Shown here piece by piece: positions 9,629 to 17,825 of a stretch of DNA of 64,000 nt (position 1 is its first letter; the number at the start of each line of letters is the position of its first letter). The notes under the pieces are model-generated. The model was not told the DNA's origin. It searched no databases and worked only from the letters and a program-made list of their open reading frames with translations. Source of the stretch: an uncultured Vicinamibacterales bacterium (GTDB taxonomy: Bacteria; Acidobacteriota; Vicinamibacteria; Vicinamibacterales; UBA8438). The stretch is taken from NCBI GenBank assembly GCA_958295905.1, contig OY282382.1, forward strand, positions 2,628,001 through 2,692,000, given 5' to 3'. The position numbers and the translations under genes were made by a program.

Positions 9629-10813
9629 TCACGTCCAGTCGGCCAGCGCGGTGGGGGCGTCGAGGGGTACGGCGTACGCGGCGCCCGCGTCGTCCAGCGG
9701 GTAGGGGTTCGGCGCCCGGCAGAAGATCGACAGGGACCGGACGGCGTTGGGAGGCAGGGCGCGGGCGATCGCCCGCAGCGGAGCCGCGTCGCGGGCGTTC
9801 GGGTGCTCGGTCCACTTGGCGTCCGCGAGGTGGAACGTCCCCGCCCGGTGCAGCAGGAAGTCGGCCTCGCGCGCGCGGTCGCCCCAGAAGTGGAAGTCCC
9901 AGCCGCCGCGGCGGTTCGACTGGGCGCGGCGGATCTCGGCGCAGACGAAGGTCTCCCAGAGCGCTCCGGCGAGCGGCGCCGCGCGCAGCGCCTCGACCGT
10001 CTGCACGCCGCACAGGAACGCCGCGAGGCCGGGGTCGCGCACGAACAACTTGGGCCGTTTCACGAGCGTCTTCGTCCGGTTCGCGAACCACGGCTCGAGC
10101 AGCATGACCTGATGCGACGCCTCCAGCGCCGACAGCCAGGCGCCGGCGGTCGAGCCGCTGACGCCGGCGTCGCGGGCGAGGTCGGCGCGGTTGAGCAACT
10201 GGGCGGAACGCAGCGCCGCCGCCCGCAGGAAGCGTTCGAAGTCCCGCAGGTTCGCCACCTGGAGGAACTGCCGCAGATCGCGTTCCAGATAGGTCGCCAC
10301 GTACGAGCGGTAGAAGCCCTCCGCCTCGATCTCCAGGTTCTCGTACATCTCCGGGAAGCCGCCCCGCACCACGAACTCGTCGGCGGTGAGTCGCGGGTGC
10401 GCGGCCTTCGCCTCGGCGAACGAGAGCGGCTCGAGCGCGATGACGGCGGCGCGGCCCGCCAGCGAGTCGGAGACCGACTTCATCAGGCCGAGCGGCTGCG
10501 ACCCCGTCAGCAGGAAGGCGCCGTGGCGCCCGCGCTCGCGGTCGACCGCCGCCTTCAGATGGCGGAAGAGCCCGGGCGCGTACTGCACCTCGTCGATGAC
10601 CACGGGCGGCGGATGGCGCGCGAGAAACGTGCCGGGATCGCGCTCGGCCTGCTCCGCCTCGCTCGGCAAGTCGAGCGTGACGAAGCGGTGGTCGGGAAAC
10701 AGCCGGCGCATCAGGCTGGTCTTCCCGGTCTGCCGGGCGCCGGTGAGCACGACGACCGGCCGTGTCGCGGCCCGTTGCAACACGAGCGGTTCGATCTGAC
10801 GATCGATCCACAT
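9629..10813 (-). CDS. ATP-binding protein, AAA plus DUF4143
   Basis: ATG 10813 gives 394 residues. The N-terminal AAA domain has Walker A GARQTGKT (about 25-32), Walker B VVIDEVQYA (about 70-78) and sensor-like LLTGSQPLGLM. A winged-helix segment (LARDAGVSGSTAGAWLSALEAS) precedes the DUF4143 C-terminal domain, which contains WDFHFWGDRAREADFLL and ADAKWTEHP, resembling a PD-(D/E)XK fold with the E-x-D and K positions. These proteins are common stand-alone genes in variable regions of many bacteria; the cellular role is not established. It is convergent with the Hsp70-like gene and may belong to the same accessory island. No RBS is obvious. Confidence 0.85.
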   Translation of the reverse strand: MWIDRQIEPLVLQRAATRPVVVLTGARQTGKTSLMRRLFPDHRFVTLDLPSEAEQAERDPGTFLARHPPPVVIDEVQYAPGLFRHLKAAVDRERGRHGAFLLTGSQPLGLMKSVSDSLAGRAAVIALEPLSFAEAKAAHPRLTADEFVVRGGFPEMYENLEIEAEGFYRSYVATYLERDLRQFLQVANLRDFERFLRAAALRSAQLLNRADLARDAGVSGSTAGAWLSALEASHQVMLLEPWFANRTKTLVKRPKLFVRDPGLAAFLCGVQTVEALRAAPLAGALWETFVCAEIRRAQSNRRGGWDFHFWGDRAREADFLLHRAGTFHLADAKWTEHPNARDAAPLRAIARALPPNAVRSLSIFCRAPNPYPLDDAGAAYAVPLDAPTALADWT

Positions 10814-11024
10814 CGTGCAGATTCTACGATGCTATCGAACGATTTGCACGTCCTGACGGTGTGGAGCGACCGCTTCCAGCCCCGCGGCACCGGCGGTGGC
10901 CGACACCGAGCGGCCGTTTCCGCCGAGCGGGTTCCCTCGCCATCCTTGCGGTTCCGCAGCCGTTTCACGCTCCAGCGTGGCGCGTCCCCGGATTCCGCAG
11001 CGTATGGCCCGGGCCGGCACGAGT

Positions 11025-11051
11025 TTGGCATCAGCGGGGGAGTGGTACGAT
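11025..11051 (+). promoter_or_regulatory. Promoter-like boxes before the broken Uma2 gene
   Basis: TTGGCA (11025-11030), 15 bases, then an extended -10 TGGTACGAT (box 11046-11051). The -10 box ends 7 bases before ATG 11059, which would give a leaderless message. The stretch GTGGTACGATGGCG recurs exactly at the intact Uma2 gene (22143-22156), supporting a retained shared signal. Confidence 0.45.
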
Positions 11052-11366
11052 GGCGCCCATGCGGGACATGCAGCCGCGGGTCGGCTACCGCGACCTCCTG
11101 GCAATGCCCGAGGACGGGTGCCGGTACGAGATCCACGGAGGAGAGCTCGTCGTGGTCCCGTCGCCGTTGCCGGGTCATCAGATAGCCGCGGGGGAGATTT
11201 TCGCGCTGCTGAACGACTACCGGTGCCGGTCTACCGGCGCCGGTCGGGAGGGGTGGCGCTGGTCGCGCCGCTCGACATCGTGTTCGACGAGCACGACGTG
11301 GTGCAGCCGGACATCGTCTTCCTCCGGGGTGAACGGCGCCATCTGGTGCAGCCGTACGCCGTGACG
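11050..11366 (+). pseudogene. Uma2 (DUF820) nuclease-like gene, frameshifted and truncated
   Basis: The N-terminal half (ATG 11050 or 11059) reads YRDLLAMPEDGCRYEIHGGELVVVPSP, then HQIAAGEIFALLND, as in Uma2 proteins. Around 11220-11235 the similarity jumps to another frame, which continues VALVAPLDIVFDEHDVVQPDIVF, again a Uma2 hallmark. The remaining part with the PDLV-x-EI catalytic region and the C-terminal Lys is missing; sequence similarity stops near 11366 and the convergent neighbour ends at 11417. Uma2 is a PD-(D/E)XK-fold family often found as stray multi-copy genes. An assembly indel could explain the frameshift but not the missing end. Confidence 0.75.
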
Positions 11367-11416
11367 CGCGCGTCGCCGGAAGGTCGCGGCAGAAACCGGC
11401 GCGGCGCCGGCCGGCG

Positions 11417-12709
11417 TCAGCGCACGACGGTGAAGTCGGCGGCCCACTCGTGGGGGCCCCAATGGACGACGAGGCGTCCCCGGTCGCGGCCGGTGGGGAC
11501 GAGGGTGGCGCCGAGGGGGCGGAACGAGTCGGCGGCGCGCGAGTACTCGACCGCGGTCTCGCCGGCATCGAAGTCGGGGTCGTGCTGCGTGCCCCAGGAA
11601 TCGGGCTCGTGGTTGAACACGAACCGCCAGCCCGCGCCGGTCTTGCGCAGCCATACGCCGTAGGCTCCGGCGAATCCCGGGGCGAGATTGCCGGTCGGGA
11701 CGTCGGTGCCGCCGAAGCGCAGCGAGACGTCGGACTTCAGGCGGAGGACGGGGGCGCGAATCATCTCGACGACCGCCCCGCCGGGGGTCTCGGCGAGGCG
11801 CGGATAATCCTCGTCCTCGACGTCCATGCCCTTCCAGTACAGCATCGAGATGCGCGCCCCGTCGGGCAGCACCAGCGCCGTTTCGTTGCGCTCGTTGAGC
11901 ATGTTGTTCCGGGCCGTCGGGCGGTTGTCGTCCGACGCCTGCCGGGGGGTTCCGCGGCCCGAGACCCGCGGCCGGCGGGGCGGCGGCGGCAGCTCTTCGA
12001 ACCGGAAGTCGGCGCTCCACGCCTGGCGCCCCCAGCGGAGGGCCAGCCGGCCCGTCTCGGCCCCGGTGGCGTGCACGGACGCGGTGAACGCCGGGGCGGG
12101 GGCGGTCACCGCATGGTTCAGCGGCACGACGTGGACGGTGCCGTCGCCGCCGTCCGCGCCGGGCGTCCGGATCTCCAGACGCCAGCCCTCGGCGTCCCGC
12201 GCGATCCACAGCTCGGGACTTGGCGGCCCGGCCGGCGCAGGAGGCTCGGCCGCGTCCGCGGTCTCGTCTTCCGCCGCCGCCTCGTCCTCCGCGGCTCGCG
12301 CCTGCGCCGCCGGTTCCTCCCGCGCGGGGGCGGCGGCGCGCGCCGCCGCCTCGGCCCGTTCCGCGGCCAGCGCCGCGAGGTCCGGCGCGAGCGTGCCGAG
12401 GCGTAGGGCGCGATGCCCCTCGAAGACCCCCAGGCGCACCGGGGCGCCGGCGAGCAGTTCGGCGTAGGCCGGCTCGTTCGCGGCCAAGTCGGGCGGGAAC
12501 GCGACGCTGAGCGCCTGTCCCTCCAGCACCAGCGAGACATGCACGCGGCCGTCCGCCTCCCCGCTCGGCGGCGGGGTTTGCGCACCCGCCTGCCCCGCGG
12601 TCAGGGCGGTCAGGCCAAGGGCGAAGCCCCCGGCGAGCAGGGCCGGGCGAACGCCCGGGAGGCTGCGACGGCCGTGACCGGCAGGATGGCTGTCACCGTT
12701 GGTCGGCAT
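11417..12709 (-). CDS. Secreted DUF2911-type protein with N-terminal repeat of the domain
   Basis: ATG 12709 opens a 430-residue protein with a signal peptide ending near GQAGAQT. The C-terminal half (NETALVLPDGARISMLYWKGMDVEDEDYPRL, then TGAGWRFVFNHEPDSWGTQHD and a WGPHEWAADFTVV ending) matches the DUF2911 pattern. The N-terminal half contains a similar ending (LRWGRQAWSADFRF), suggesting a degenerate duplication, separated by an acidic/Ala-rich low-complexity segment (about 115-160). Function of DUF2911 is unknown; members are periplasmic. It lies 107 bases downstream of the copper monooxygenase-like gene but a strong terminator stands between them. Confidence 0.7.
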   Translation of the reverse strand: MPTNGDSHPAGHGRRSLPGVRPALLAGGFALGLTALTAGQAGAQTPPPSGEADGRVHVSLVLEGQALSVAFPPDLAANEPAYAELLAGAPVRLGVFEGHRALRLGTLAPDLAALAAERAEAAARAAAPAREEPAAQARAAEDEAAAEDETADAAEPPAPAGPPSPELWIARDAEGWRLEIRTPGADGGDGTVHVVPLNHAVTAPAPAFTASVHATGAETGRLALRWGRQAWSADFRFEELPPPPRRPRVSGRGTPRQASDDNRPTARNNMLNERNETALVLPDGARISMLYWKGMDVEDEDYPRLAETPGGAVVEMIRAPVLRLKSDVSLRFGGTDVPTGNLAPGFAGAYGVWLRKTGAGWRFVFNHEPDSWGTQHDPDFDAGETAVEYSRAADSFRPLGATLVPTGRDRGRLVVHWGPHEWAADFTVVR

Positions 12710-12744
12710 GGCGATGTTCCCCGCAGAATCGCGACGTTCCCCGC

Positions 12745-12780
12745 AGAAAAAACGAGGGCGGGACCGATCGGCCCCGCCCT
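12745..12780 (-). terminator. Rho-independent terminator of the monooxygenase-like gene
   Basis: On the minus strand the arms AGGGCGGG and CCCGCCCT (12773-12780 and 12755-12762) enclose a further GGCCGATCGGTC-like palindrome and are followed by CG and a run of six T. It sits 36 bases after the stop of the gene at 12816. Confidence 0.85.
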
Positions 12781-12815
12781 GCCGTGAAACCGCGTCGAAC
12801 CGGCGGCGACCGCCG

Positions 12816-14135
12816 TCAGTCGTCGTCGGTGGTCGGCATCGTCTCGGGCTCGTCCACCTCGGCGTAGCCGATGAACCCGAGCGACATCTCGTCGTCGGTC
12901 CGCGGCCCGTAGCCGACGAACCGGTTCGGGTCGAAGCTGCGCCGCGACGCCCGCTCCGGGGTGTTGTCGTACCAGAAGTCGACGTCGATACGGGTGCCCT
13001 TCGGCAGCAGCTTCGGCTCCTTGTACTTGTAGGTCACCTGCCAGTTCTGGTCGTAGTGCGGCACGTCGAGCAGCAGCTCTTCGGTACCGTCGGGGTAGAA
13101 CGCGGTGTAGCGCGCGGCGGTGGCCCGCAAGTGGGCGTGCGGCCAGTAGGTCAGCACCAGCGTGTCCTTCTCGAGGACGCGCGACGACCCCACGCGGTAG
13201 TTCGGATGGTTGGGCGGAATCTCGAACCCGCGGTTGTAGAGGGTGTCGTTGACGACCTGGTGCCGCACCGGCTCGTCGGCGACCCAGAACGCGATCTCCG
13301 GGTCGCTCCAGGCGGCCGAGCCCTCGGCCGGCTCCTTGTGGAAGTGCATGTTGAACGAGATGCTCGACCCCGTCTCCAGCAGCACCCCGAAGCCCTCGGG
13401 CAGCATGTCGGGCTCGCCGCCCTCGGCCACGCAGCTCAGGAGCTGGCTGTTCGGCGCGTCCGCGCCTTCGTCCTCCACCGCTCCTTCCGGGATGAAGGCG
13501 TTCGGCGCAATCATGGACGAGCACATGTGGTGGGTGATCTGGTTGTCGCCGACCCGGAACTCCCAGCCCTTGACCCAGGTGTCCTCCGGCAGGACATCCT
13601 CGGTCAGCTTCGTGTAGAAGGTGATGTTGATGTCGTAGATGTCGTCCTCGACCAGATACGGCTCGGGCATCTTGACCACGAAGTCGGGGGCGCCGAGCGT
13701 CCAGCCATCGTTCGCATCCTCCGCGAACTGCTTCGCGGGCGGGGCATGGGCCGCGTCGCCGGCGGGGGCTCCCGCCTCGACCCAGCGGAGGATGGTGTTG
13801 ATCTCGGCGTCGGTCAGGCCGCGCTCGTTCTCGAACACGCCCTTGGGGGCCGAGGCGAACCACGGCGGCATCTCGCGCGACTCGACCTTGCCGGCGATGG
13901 CGCGGGCCCAGGGCCGCGTCTCGCGGTAGTCCATGAACGACATCGGCGCGACGAGCCCGCTGATGTTGTAGCCGGACGGCCGATGGCAGGTCTGGCAGTT
14001 CTCCTGCATGATCGGCAGCACGTCCTTGTAGTACGTCACCGCGGTCTCCGCGCCGTTCTCGGCGTAGCCGGGGGCGGCGAAGGCCGAGACCATGCCGAAC
14101 GCGAGAAGAACGACGAGCGTGCGCGTGAGCTTCAT
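12816..14135 (-). CDS. Secreted cytochrome c plus copper type II monooxygenase-like protein
   Basis: ATG 14135 has AAGGAGATCCTGA directly upstream. A signal peptide (cleavage near GYAEN) is followed by a single c-type haem site CQTCH (47-51). The rest resembles the peptidylglycine/dopamine monooxygenase fold: a His pair THHM (about 200), HFH (about 264) and HAH (about 332) are in the order expected for the two copper sites, with a downstream Met-rich stretch. 439 residues. Such fusions would let an exported haem feed electrons to copper; neither substrate nor electron donor is known. It has its own promoter-like boxes and terminator, so is likely monocistronic. Confidence 0.8.
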   Translation of the reverse strand: MKLTRTLVVLLAFGMVSAFAAPGYAENGAETAVTYYKDVLPIMQENCQTCHRPSGYNISGLVAPMSFMDYRETRPWARAIAGKVESREMPPWFASAPKGVFENERGLTDAEINTILRWVEAGAPAGDAAHAPPAKQFAEDANDGWTLGAPDFVVKMPEPYLVEDDIYDINITFYTKLTEDVLPEDTWVKGWEFRVGDNQITHHMCSSMIAPNAFIPEGAVEDEGADAPNSQLLSCVAEGGEPDMLPEGFGVLLETGSSISFNMHFHKEPAEGSAAWSDPEIAFWVADEPVRHQVVNDTLYNRGFEIPPNHPNYRVGSSRVLEKDTLVLTYWPHAHLRATAARYTAFYPDGTEELLLDVPHYDQNWQVTYKYKEPKLLPKGTRIDVDFWYDNTPERASRRSFDPNRFVGYGPRTDDEMSLGFIGYAEVDEPETMPTTDDD

Positions 14136-14185
14136 TCAGGATCTCCTTGGCGGCCCGATATCGCGTGCGTGTCAGGAAAGAGCTC

Positions 14186-14214
14186 CTTGTACCACAGCGC
14201 GGCACCGGTCGCAA
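14186..14214 (-). promoter_or_regulatory. Promoter-like boxes for the monooxygenase-like gene
   Basis: On the minus strand TTGCGA (14209-14214), 17 bases, then TGGTACAAG, an extended -10 (box 14186-14191). A start about 45 bases before ATG 14135 would follow. Confidence 0.45.
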
Positions 14215-14238
14215 GGGAAACCGCGGGCGGGGCAGTGG

Positions 14239-14274
14239 CATCCCACGCTGACGGCGCGTGACGGCCCGCCCCCG
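14239..14274 (-). repeat. Fragment of the 161-bp inverted-end repeat
   Basis: The sequence from CATCCCACGCT through ACGGCCCGCCC matches one end of the repeat found complete at 52943 and 62573. The remainder is absent, so this is a truncated copy in the spacer between the kinase and monooxygenase genes. Confidence 0.75.
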
Positions 14275-14303
14275 GATGCGCACCCGACCGGGGAGGCGGT
14301 TCT

Positions 14304-17081
14304 TCAGGGGACGGGGACCCGCTCGACGAGCTCCGTGAACCAGTTGCCGACGTAGACGAGTTCCGTCGGTCCCCGGCGCGGGTCGTCGCCGGGGGTGTCT
14401 TCGTCCTCCTGGACCGTGACGAACCGCCGGCCGTCCGGCGCGGCGTCCCACTGCCGGTCGAGGCCCCCGAACCCGACGCGGCCCGAGAGCTCGAACAGCC
14501 GCTCGGGGCGCGACCACGTGAACGTCGGATCGCCGGCATACTTGACCGCCATCATCGCTCTTCCGCCGGGATTGGCCGTGACATAGAAGAGCTCCCGGCC
14601 GTCGCGCGACCAGACCGGCGAGAAGCCGGCGCCCTGCTGCGACACCTGCCACTTCCCGTCGTCGACGTTCGGGAACGGTCGCACGAAGACGGCGGGACGG
14701 CCCGGCTCGTTCGACTGGTAGGCGATCCAGCGGCCGTCCGGAGAGACGGCCGGCGACGCCTCCACGAACGCCGTCGCCAGCAGCGGCTCCGAGGCCCCGC
14801 CGCCGTCCAGCCGCAGCAGGTGGATGTCCGTGTCCGTGACGCTGTGCAGGTGGACGGCGAGCGTGTCCGGGTCGCCCGTCCAGGCGGAAGCCGCCTGTAT
14901 CGGTCCGGCCGCGGTCAGGGGCTCCGCTTGTCCGGTGCCGTCCGCCGCCTTCTGGAACAAGCCGAATCCCTCGTTGAGCGCGGACGTGAACACGACGCGC
15001 CGGCCGTCCGGCGACCACAGCGGACTGAAGTTCCACCCCTCGAACGTGAGGCGGTTCGAGGCCTCGCGGGCGACGTCGTAGATGACGATGTCGGCGTCGC
15101 CGCCGTCGGGGGAGGTGACGGTGACGGCGATGCGGGCGCCGTCGGGCGAGATGCGCGGCGCCGCGTACGGGCGCGGCGGCGCGGGCAGCGGTTCTTCGCG
15201 TCCCCCGCGGTCAATCCACACCAGGGTCCGGCGGCTCTCGGACGGGTCCATGACCTGCGCCGCGTAGACGAGGGTGCCGTCGGCGGACCAGGCGCTGGCG
15301 CCGGCGTCCGCGACGACCGGGATCGGCGGGCCGGTCAGCTCGAGGCGTTCGGCGTCGAAGGGGGCCGCCATCAGGTCCGCGAGCCCGGCTCCGGGTCTGC
15401 CGGGCGCCGGCCGGGTCACCTGCCGGAGCAGGAGGTGGCCGGTCGGCGCGTAGGTCGCCAAGGTCACGCCGGACGCCACGATTCGCGGTTCCGCCGCCGG
15501 CAGGGCCACCGCCTTCAGATGCGACTCTCCGTCGGGCAACGCCTCGACGTACAGCAGCGCGGACGAGCCGGGCAGCACGTGAGGCGCAACGCAGGTGGCG
15601 AGCTCCGGAACCGTCCCCGCCGGCAGCACCGTCTCCGGCGTACCGCCCGCCGCCGGCACGCGCAGCAGGCCGCCCAGGTTGCCGATGACGATGCCGTCGT
15701 CGTCGCCCCAGCTCGCCCCCATCGCGGGGACGTCCACGGCGAGCGTCACCGGCGCGCCCCCCGAGACGGGAGCCTTCATCAGGGCCCAGCGGGGTTGAAG
15801 GCGTTCCGACGGACCCGGCGGTCCGGCGCCGGCGAAGAAGCCGATCCAGGCCCCGTCCGGCGAGAAGAACGGGTCGAGCCCGTCCTCCGTGCCGGCCAGG
15901 GGCCGGGCGCCGGCCTCGTCCAGCCGGCGGAGCATCAGCCGACGGCCCGGCCCCTCCCGGGCGGCGTAGGCCAGTGACGAGCCGTCCGGCGAGAGGGCGA
16001 AGGTGGCGCCCCGGGCGATGGGGGACGACAGGTCCAGCGAGAGGCGCCTGACCGCGGTGTCGGCGCGGGGCGGGGTGAGGGTCCAGAGCGCCCAGAGCAC
16101 AGCCCCCGCCGCGATTCCGCCGATGGCCAGTCCGACGCCGGCCCACGCCATGCGCTGCCGCCACGCGGACGGCGGCGGCGCGGTCGCGGCGGCTCCGCCG
16201 TCGTCCGCTGCTGCCTCCGGCGCGAGCGCCGCCTCCAGATCGCTGATCGCCTCGCCCGCGTCCCGCATGCGCCGCCGCGGGTCCCGTTCGAGGCAGCGGC
16301 GCAGCACCCGCCTGACGGGCGGGGGGGTGGACGGCGGAAGCGCCGAGAGATCGAGCTCGCGGTCGAGAACCCGCGCCAGCACGTGCGGCGCCGTCTCGCC
16401 CCCGAACAGGCGCTCGCCGGCCAGCATCTCGTAGAGCAGGACGCCGAACGACCACAGGTCGGTGCCGGTGTCGACCGCGGCGCCGACGGCCTGCTCGGGC
16501 GACATGTAGGCCGGCGTCCCCATGACCACCCCCATCCGGGTGGCCGAGGCGGTCAGGGTGGGCGGCTGCGACACCTCCTCCGCGGGAGCCGGCTCCGGGT
16601 CGAGCGCCTTCGCGAGGCCGAAGTCCAGCACCTTGACGGTCCCGTCCTTCCGCACCTTGACGTTGGCCGGCTTGAGGTCCCGGTGCACCACACCCGCCTC
16701 GTGCGCCGCCTGCAGGGCCGAGGCGATCTGCCGCGCGATCTGCAGGGCGTCGTCGAGGGCGACGGGGCCCCGCGCGACGAGGTCGGCGACGGTCGGACCC
16801 TCGACCAGCTCGAGGACGAGCGCCCGCGCACCCCCCGACTCCTCCTCGAAGCCGTAGATTTGCGCGATGTTCGGGTGGTTCAGCGACGCGAGGACTTTGG
16901 CTTCCCGCTCGAAGCGCGCCCGTCGGCCGGGGTCGGCGGTGAACGCGTCCGGCAGCACCTTCAACGCCACGTCGCGGTCGAGGTTGGTGTCGCGGGCGCG
17001 ATGGACCTCGCCCATGCCCCCGGCGCCGAGCGGGCCGGTGACCTTGTATACGCCGATGCTGCTACCCCGCGTGAGCGGCAT
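14304..17081 (-). CDS. Ser/Thr protein kinase with C-terminal WD40/TolB-like propeller
   Basis: 925 residues from ATG 17081. The kinase domain is complete: glycine loop GAGGMGEV (19-26), catalytic Lys in VALKVL (K41), HRDLKPAN (133-140), DFGLA (153-157) and GTPAYMSPEQ (188-197). A single membrane segment (about 312-335) follows an acidic/Ala linker, so the kinase is cytoplasmic and the C-terminal half is exported. That half shows repeated PD40-type blades such as SPDGAWIGFF, SPDGARIAV, SPDGRRVVF and SPDGRWIAYQ. This Hanks kinase-propeller layout is frequent in Acidobacteriota; the propeller may sense an envelope ligand. Substrate proteins cannot be predicted. Confidence 0.92.
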   Translation of the reverse strand: MPLTRGSSIGVYKVTGPLGAGGMGEVHRARDTNLDRDVALKVLPDAFTADPGRRARFEREAKVLASLNHPNIAQIYGFEEESGGARALVLELVEGPTVADLVARGPVALDDALQIARQIASALQAAHEAGVVHRDLKPANVKVRKDGTVKVLDFGLAKALDPEPAPAEEVSQPPTLTASATRMGVVMGTPAYMSPEQAVGAAVDTGTDLWSFGVLLYEMLAGERLFGGETAPHVLARVLDRELDLSALPPSTPPPVRRVLRRCLERDPRRRMRDAGEAISDLEAALAPEAAADDGGAAATAPPPSAWRQRMAWAGVGLAIGGIAAGAVLWALWTLTPPRADTAVRRLSLDLSSPIARGATFALSPDGSSLAYAAREGPGRRLMLRRLDEAGARPLAGTEDGLDPFFSPDGAWIGFFAGAGPPGPSERLQPRWALMKAPVSGGAPVTLAVDVPAMGASWGDDDGIVIGNLGGLLRVPAAGGTPETVLPAGTVPELATCVAPHVLPGSSALLYVEALPDGESHLKAVALPAAEPRIVASGVTLATYAPTGHLLLRQVTRPAPGRPGAGLADLMAAPFDAERLELTGPPIPVVADAGASAWSADGTLVYAAQVMDPSESRRTLVWIDRGGREEPLPAPPRPYAAPRISPDGARIAVTVTSPDGGDADIVIYDVAREASNRLTFEGWNFSPLWSPDGRRVVFTSALNEGFGLFQKAADGTGQAEPLTAAGPIQAASAWTGDPDTLAVHLHSVTDTDIHLLRLDGGGASEPLLATAFVEASPAVSPDGRWIAYQSNEPGRPAVFVRPFPNVDDGKWQVSQQGAGFSPVWSRDGRELFYVTANPGGRAMMAVKYAGDPTFTWSRPERLFELSGRVGFGGLDRQWDAAPDGRRFVTVQEDEDTPGDDPRRGPTELVYVGNWFTELVERVPVP

Positions 17082-17227
17082 GTCAAGACTCGATTGGCTT
17101 CGATACCGTAGACCTCCGACAGGCCCGATTTCTGCTGCGCGGCGTCAGCGGCATGGCCCGCGGCTGCCAAGCGTATCAGCGAACGGCGGGGGCGGCCCAA
17201 CAAGCCCGCGAAGGGAACGCTTGGCCT

Positions 17228-17600
17228 TCACTCGATGAACCTCACGGCGAGTCCGACGGCCCGCGCAACGTCGGTCTGTCGCCGGTCCGCGCCCCACGAA
17301 CAGCGTCGGCGCCGGCATGCGGGCGAGGATCGGTGCCGGCATGCGGGCGAAGAACAGTTGGGCCGACGCCACGTGAATCGCATCCCGGGTTCGCAGCGGA
17401 TGGCCGCGGGCGCTTCGGCTGCGGCAAGCACCTCCGGGCCGACCGTCACGAGGGTCCAGTGCGGCCGGTCGGCAGCCAACCGGTCGAGGAGCGCCGGCAG
17501 ACGCGACTCGTCGAGCGACCCCTCGTGCGCACGCCGCCTGAAGGCGCTCCGTATTTCGACGTTCCGGGTCGGACGTGGGGAGCGGTTCGCAGGATCGCAC
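17228..17600 (-). pseudogene. Decayed PIN-domain (VapC-like) toxin gene
   Basis: Pieces of a PIN protein are spread over two minus-strand frames. One gives EIRSAFRRRAHEGSLDES and VTVGPEVLAAAEAPA; the next gives HPLRTRDAIHVASAQLFFARM, the usual acidic core; the first frame resumes with ADRRQTDVARAVGLAV at the end. The N-terminal DTSAL part is not found. A 16-base direct repeat (GCCGGCATGCGGGCGA twice near 17311-17350) lies at the second junction and could be the cause of that shift. No antitoxin gene is adjacent. Confidence 0.65.
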
Positions 17601-17825
17601 TCGATTGACACCGCGCAGGGGTTCGGCCAGACTATCAGCGAGTTGATCGGTGGCGAAATCGCCGGTCCACCGTCAGACCGATCAGAGCGCAGCGTTCGGT
17701 CTCCAATTGACCGGCGATATGCGCTTCGCGCTCACGCGCGTGGCCCGTCCGGCGCCTCGTTGGCATGCCGGGGCGGCGTCGCGCGCGGGTTCAGGCGGAT
17801 TCTCGGCGGCGTGCAGGGAGGGCTG

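Noticed and set aside
12610..15036. 808-codon minus-strand frame spanning the kinase end, the terminator and the monooxygenase gene
   Set aside because: It crosses a clear Rho-independent terminator and a good ribosome site of another gene and shows only low-complexity composition.
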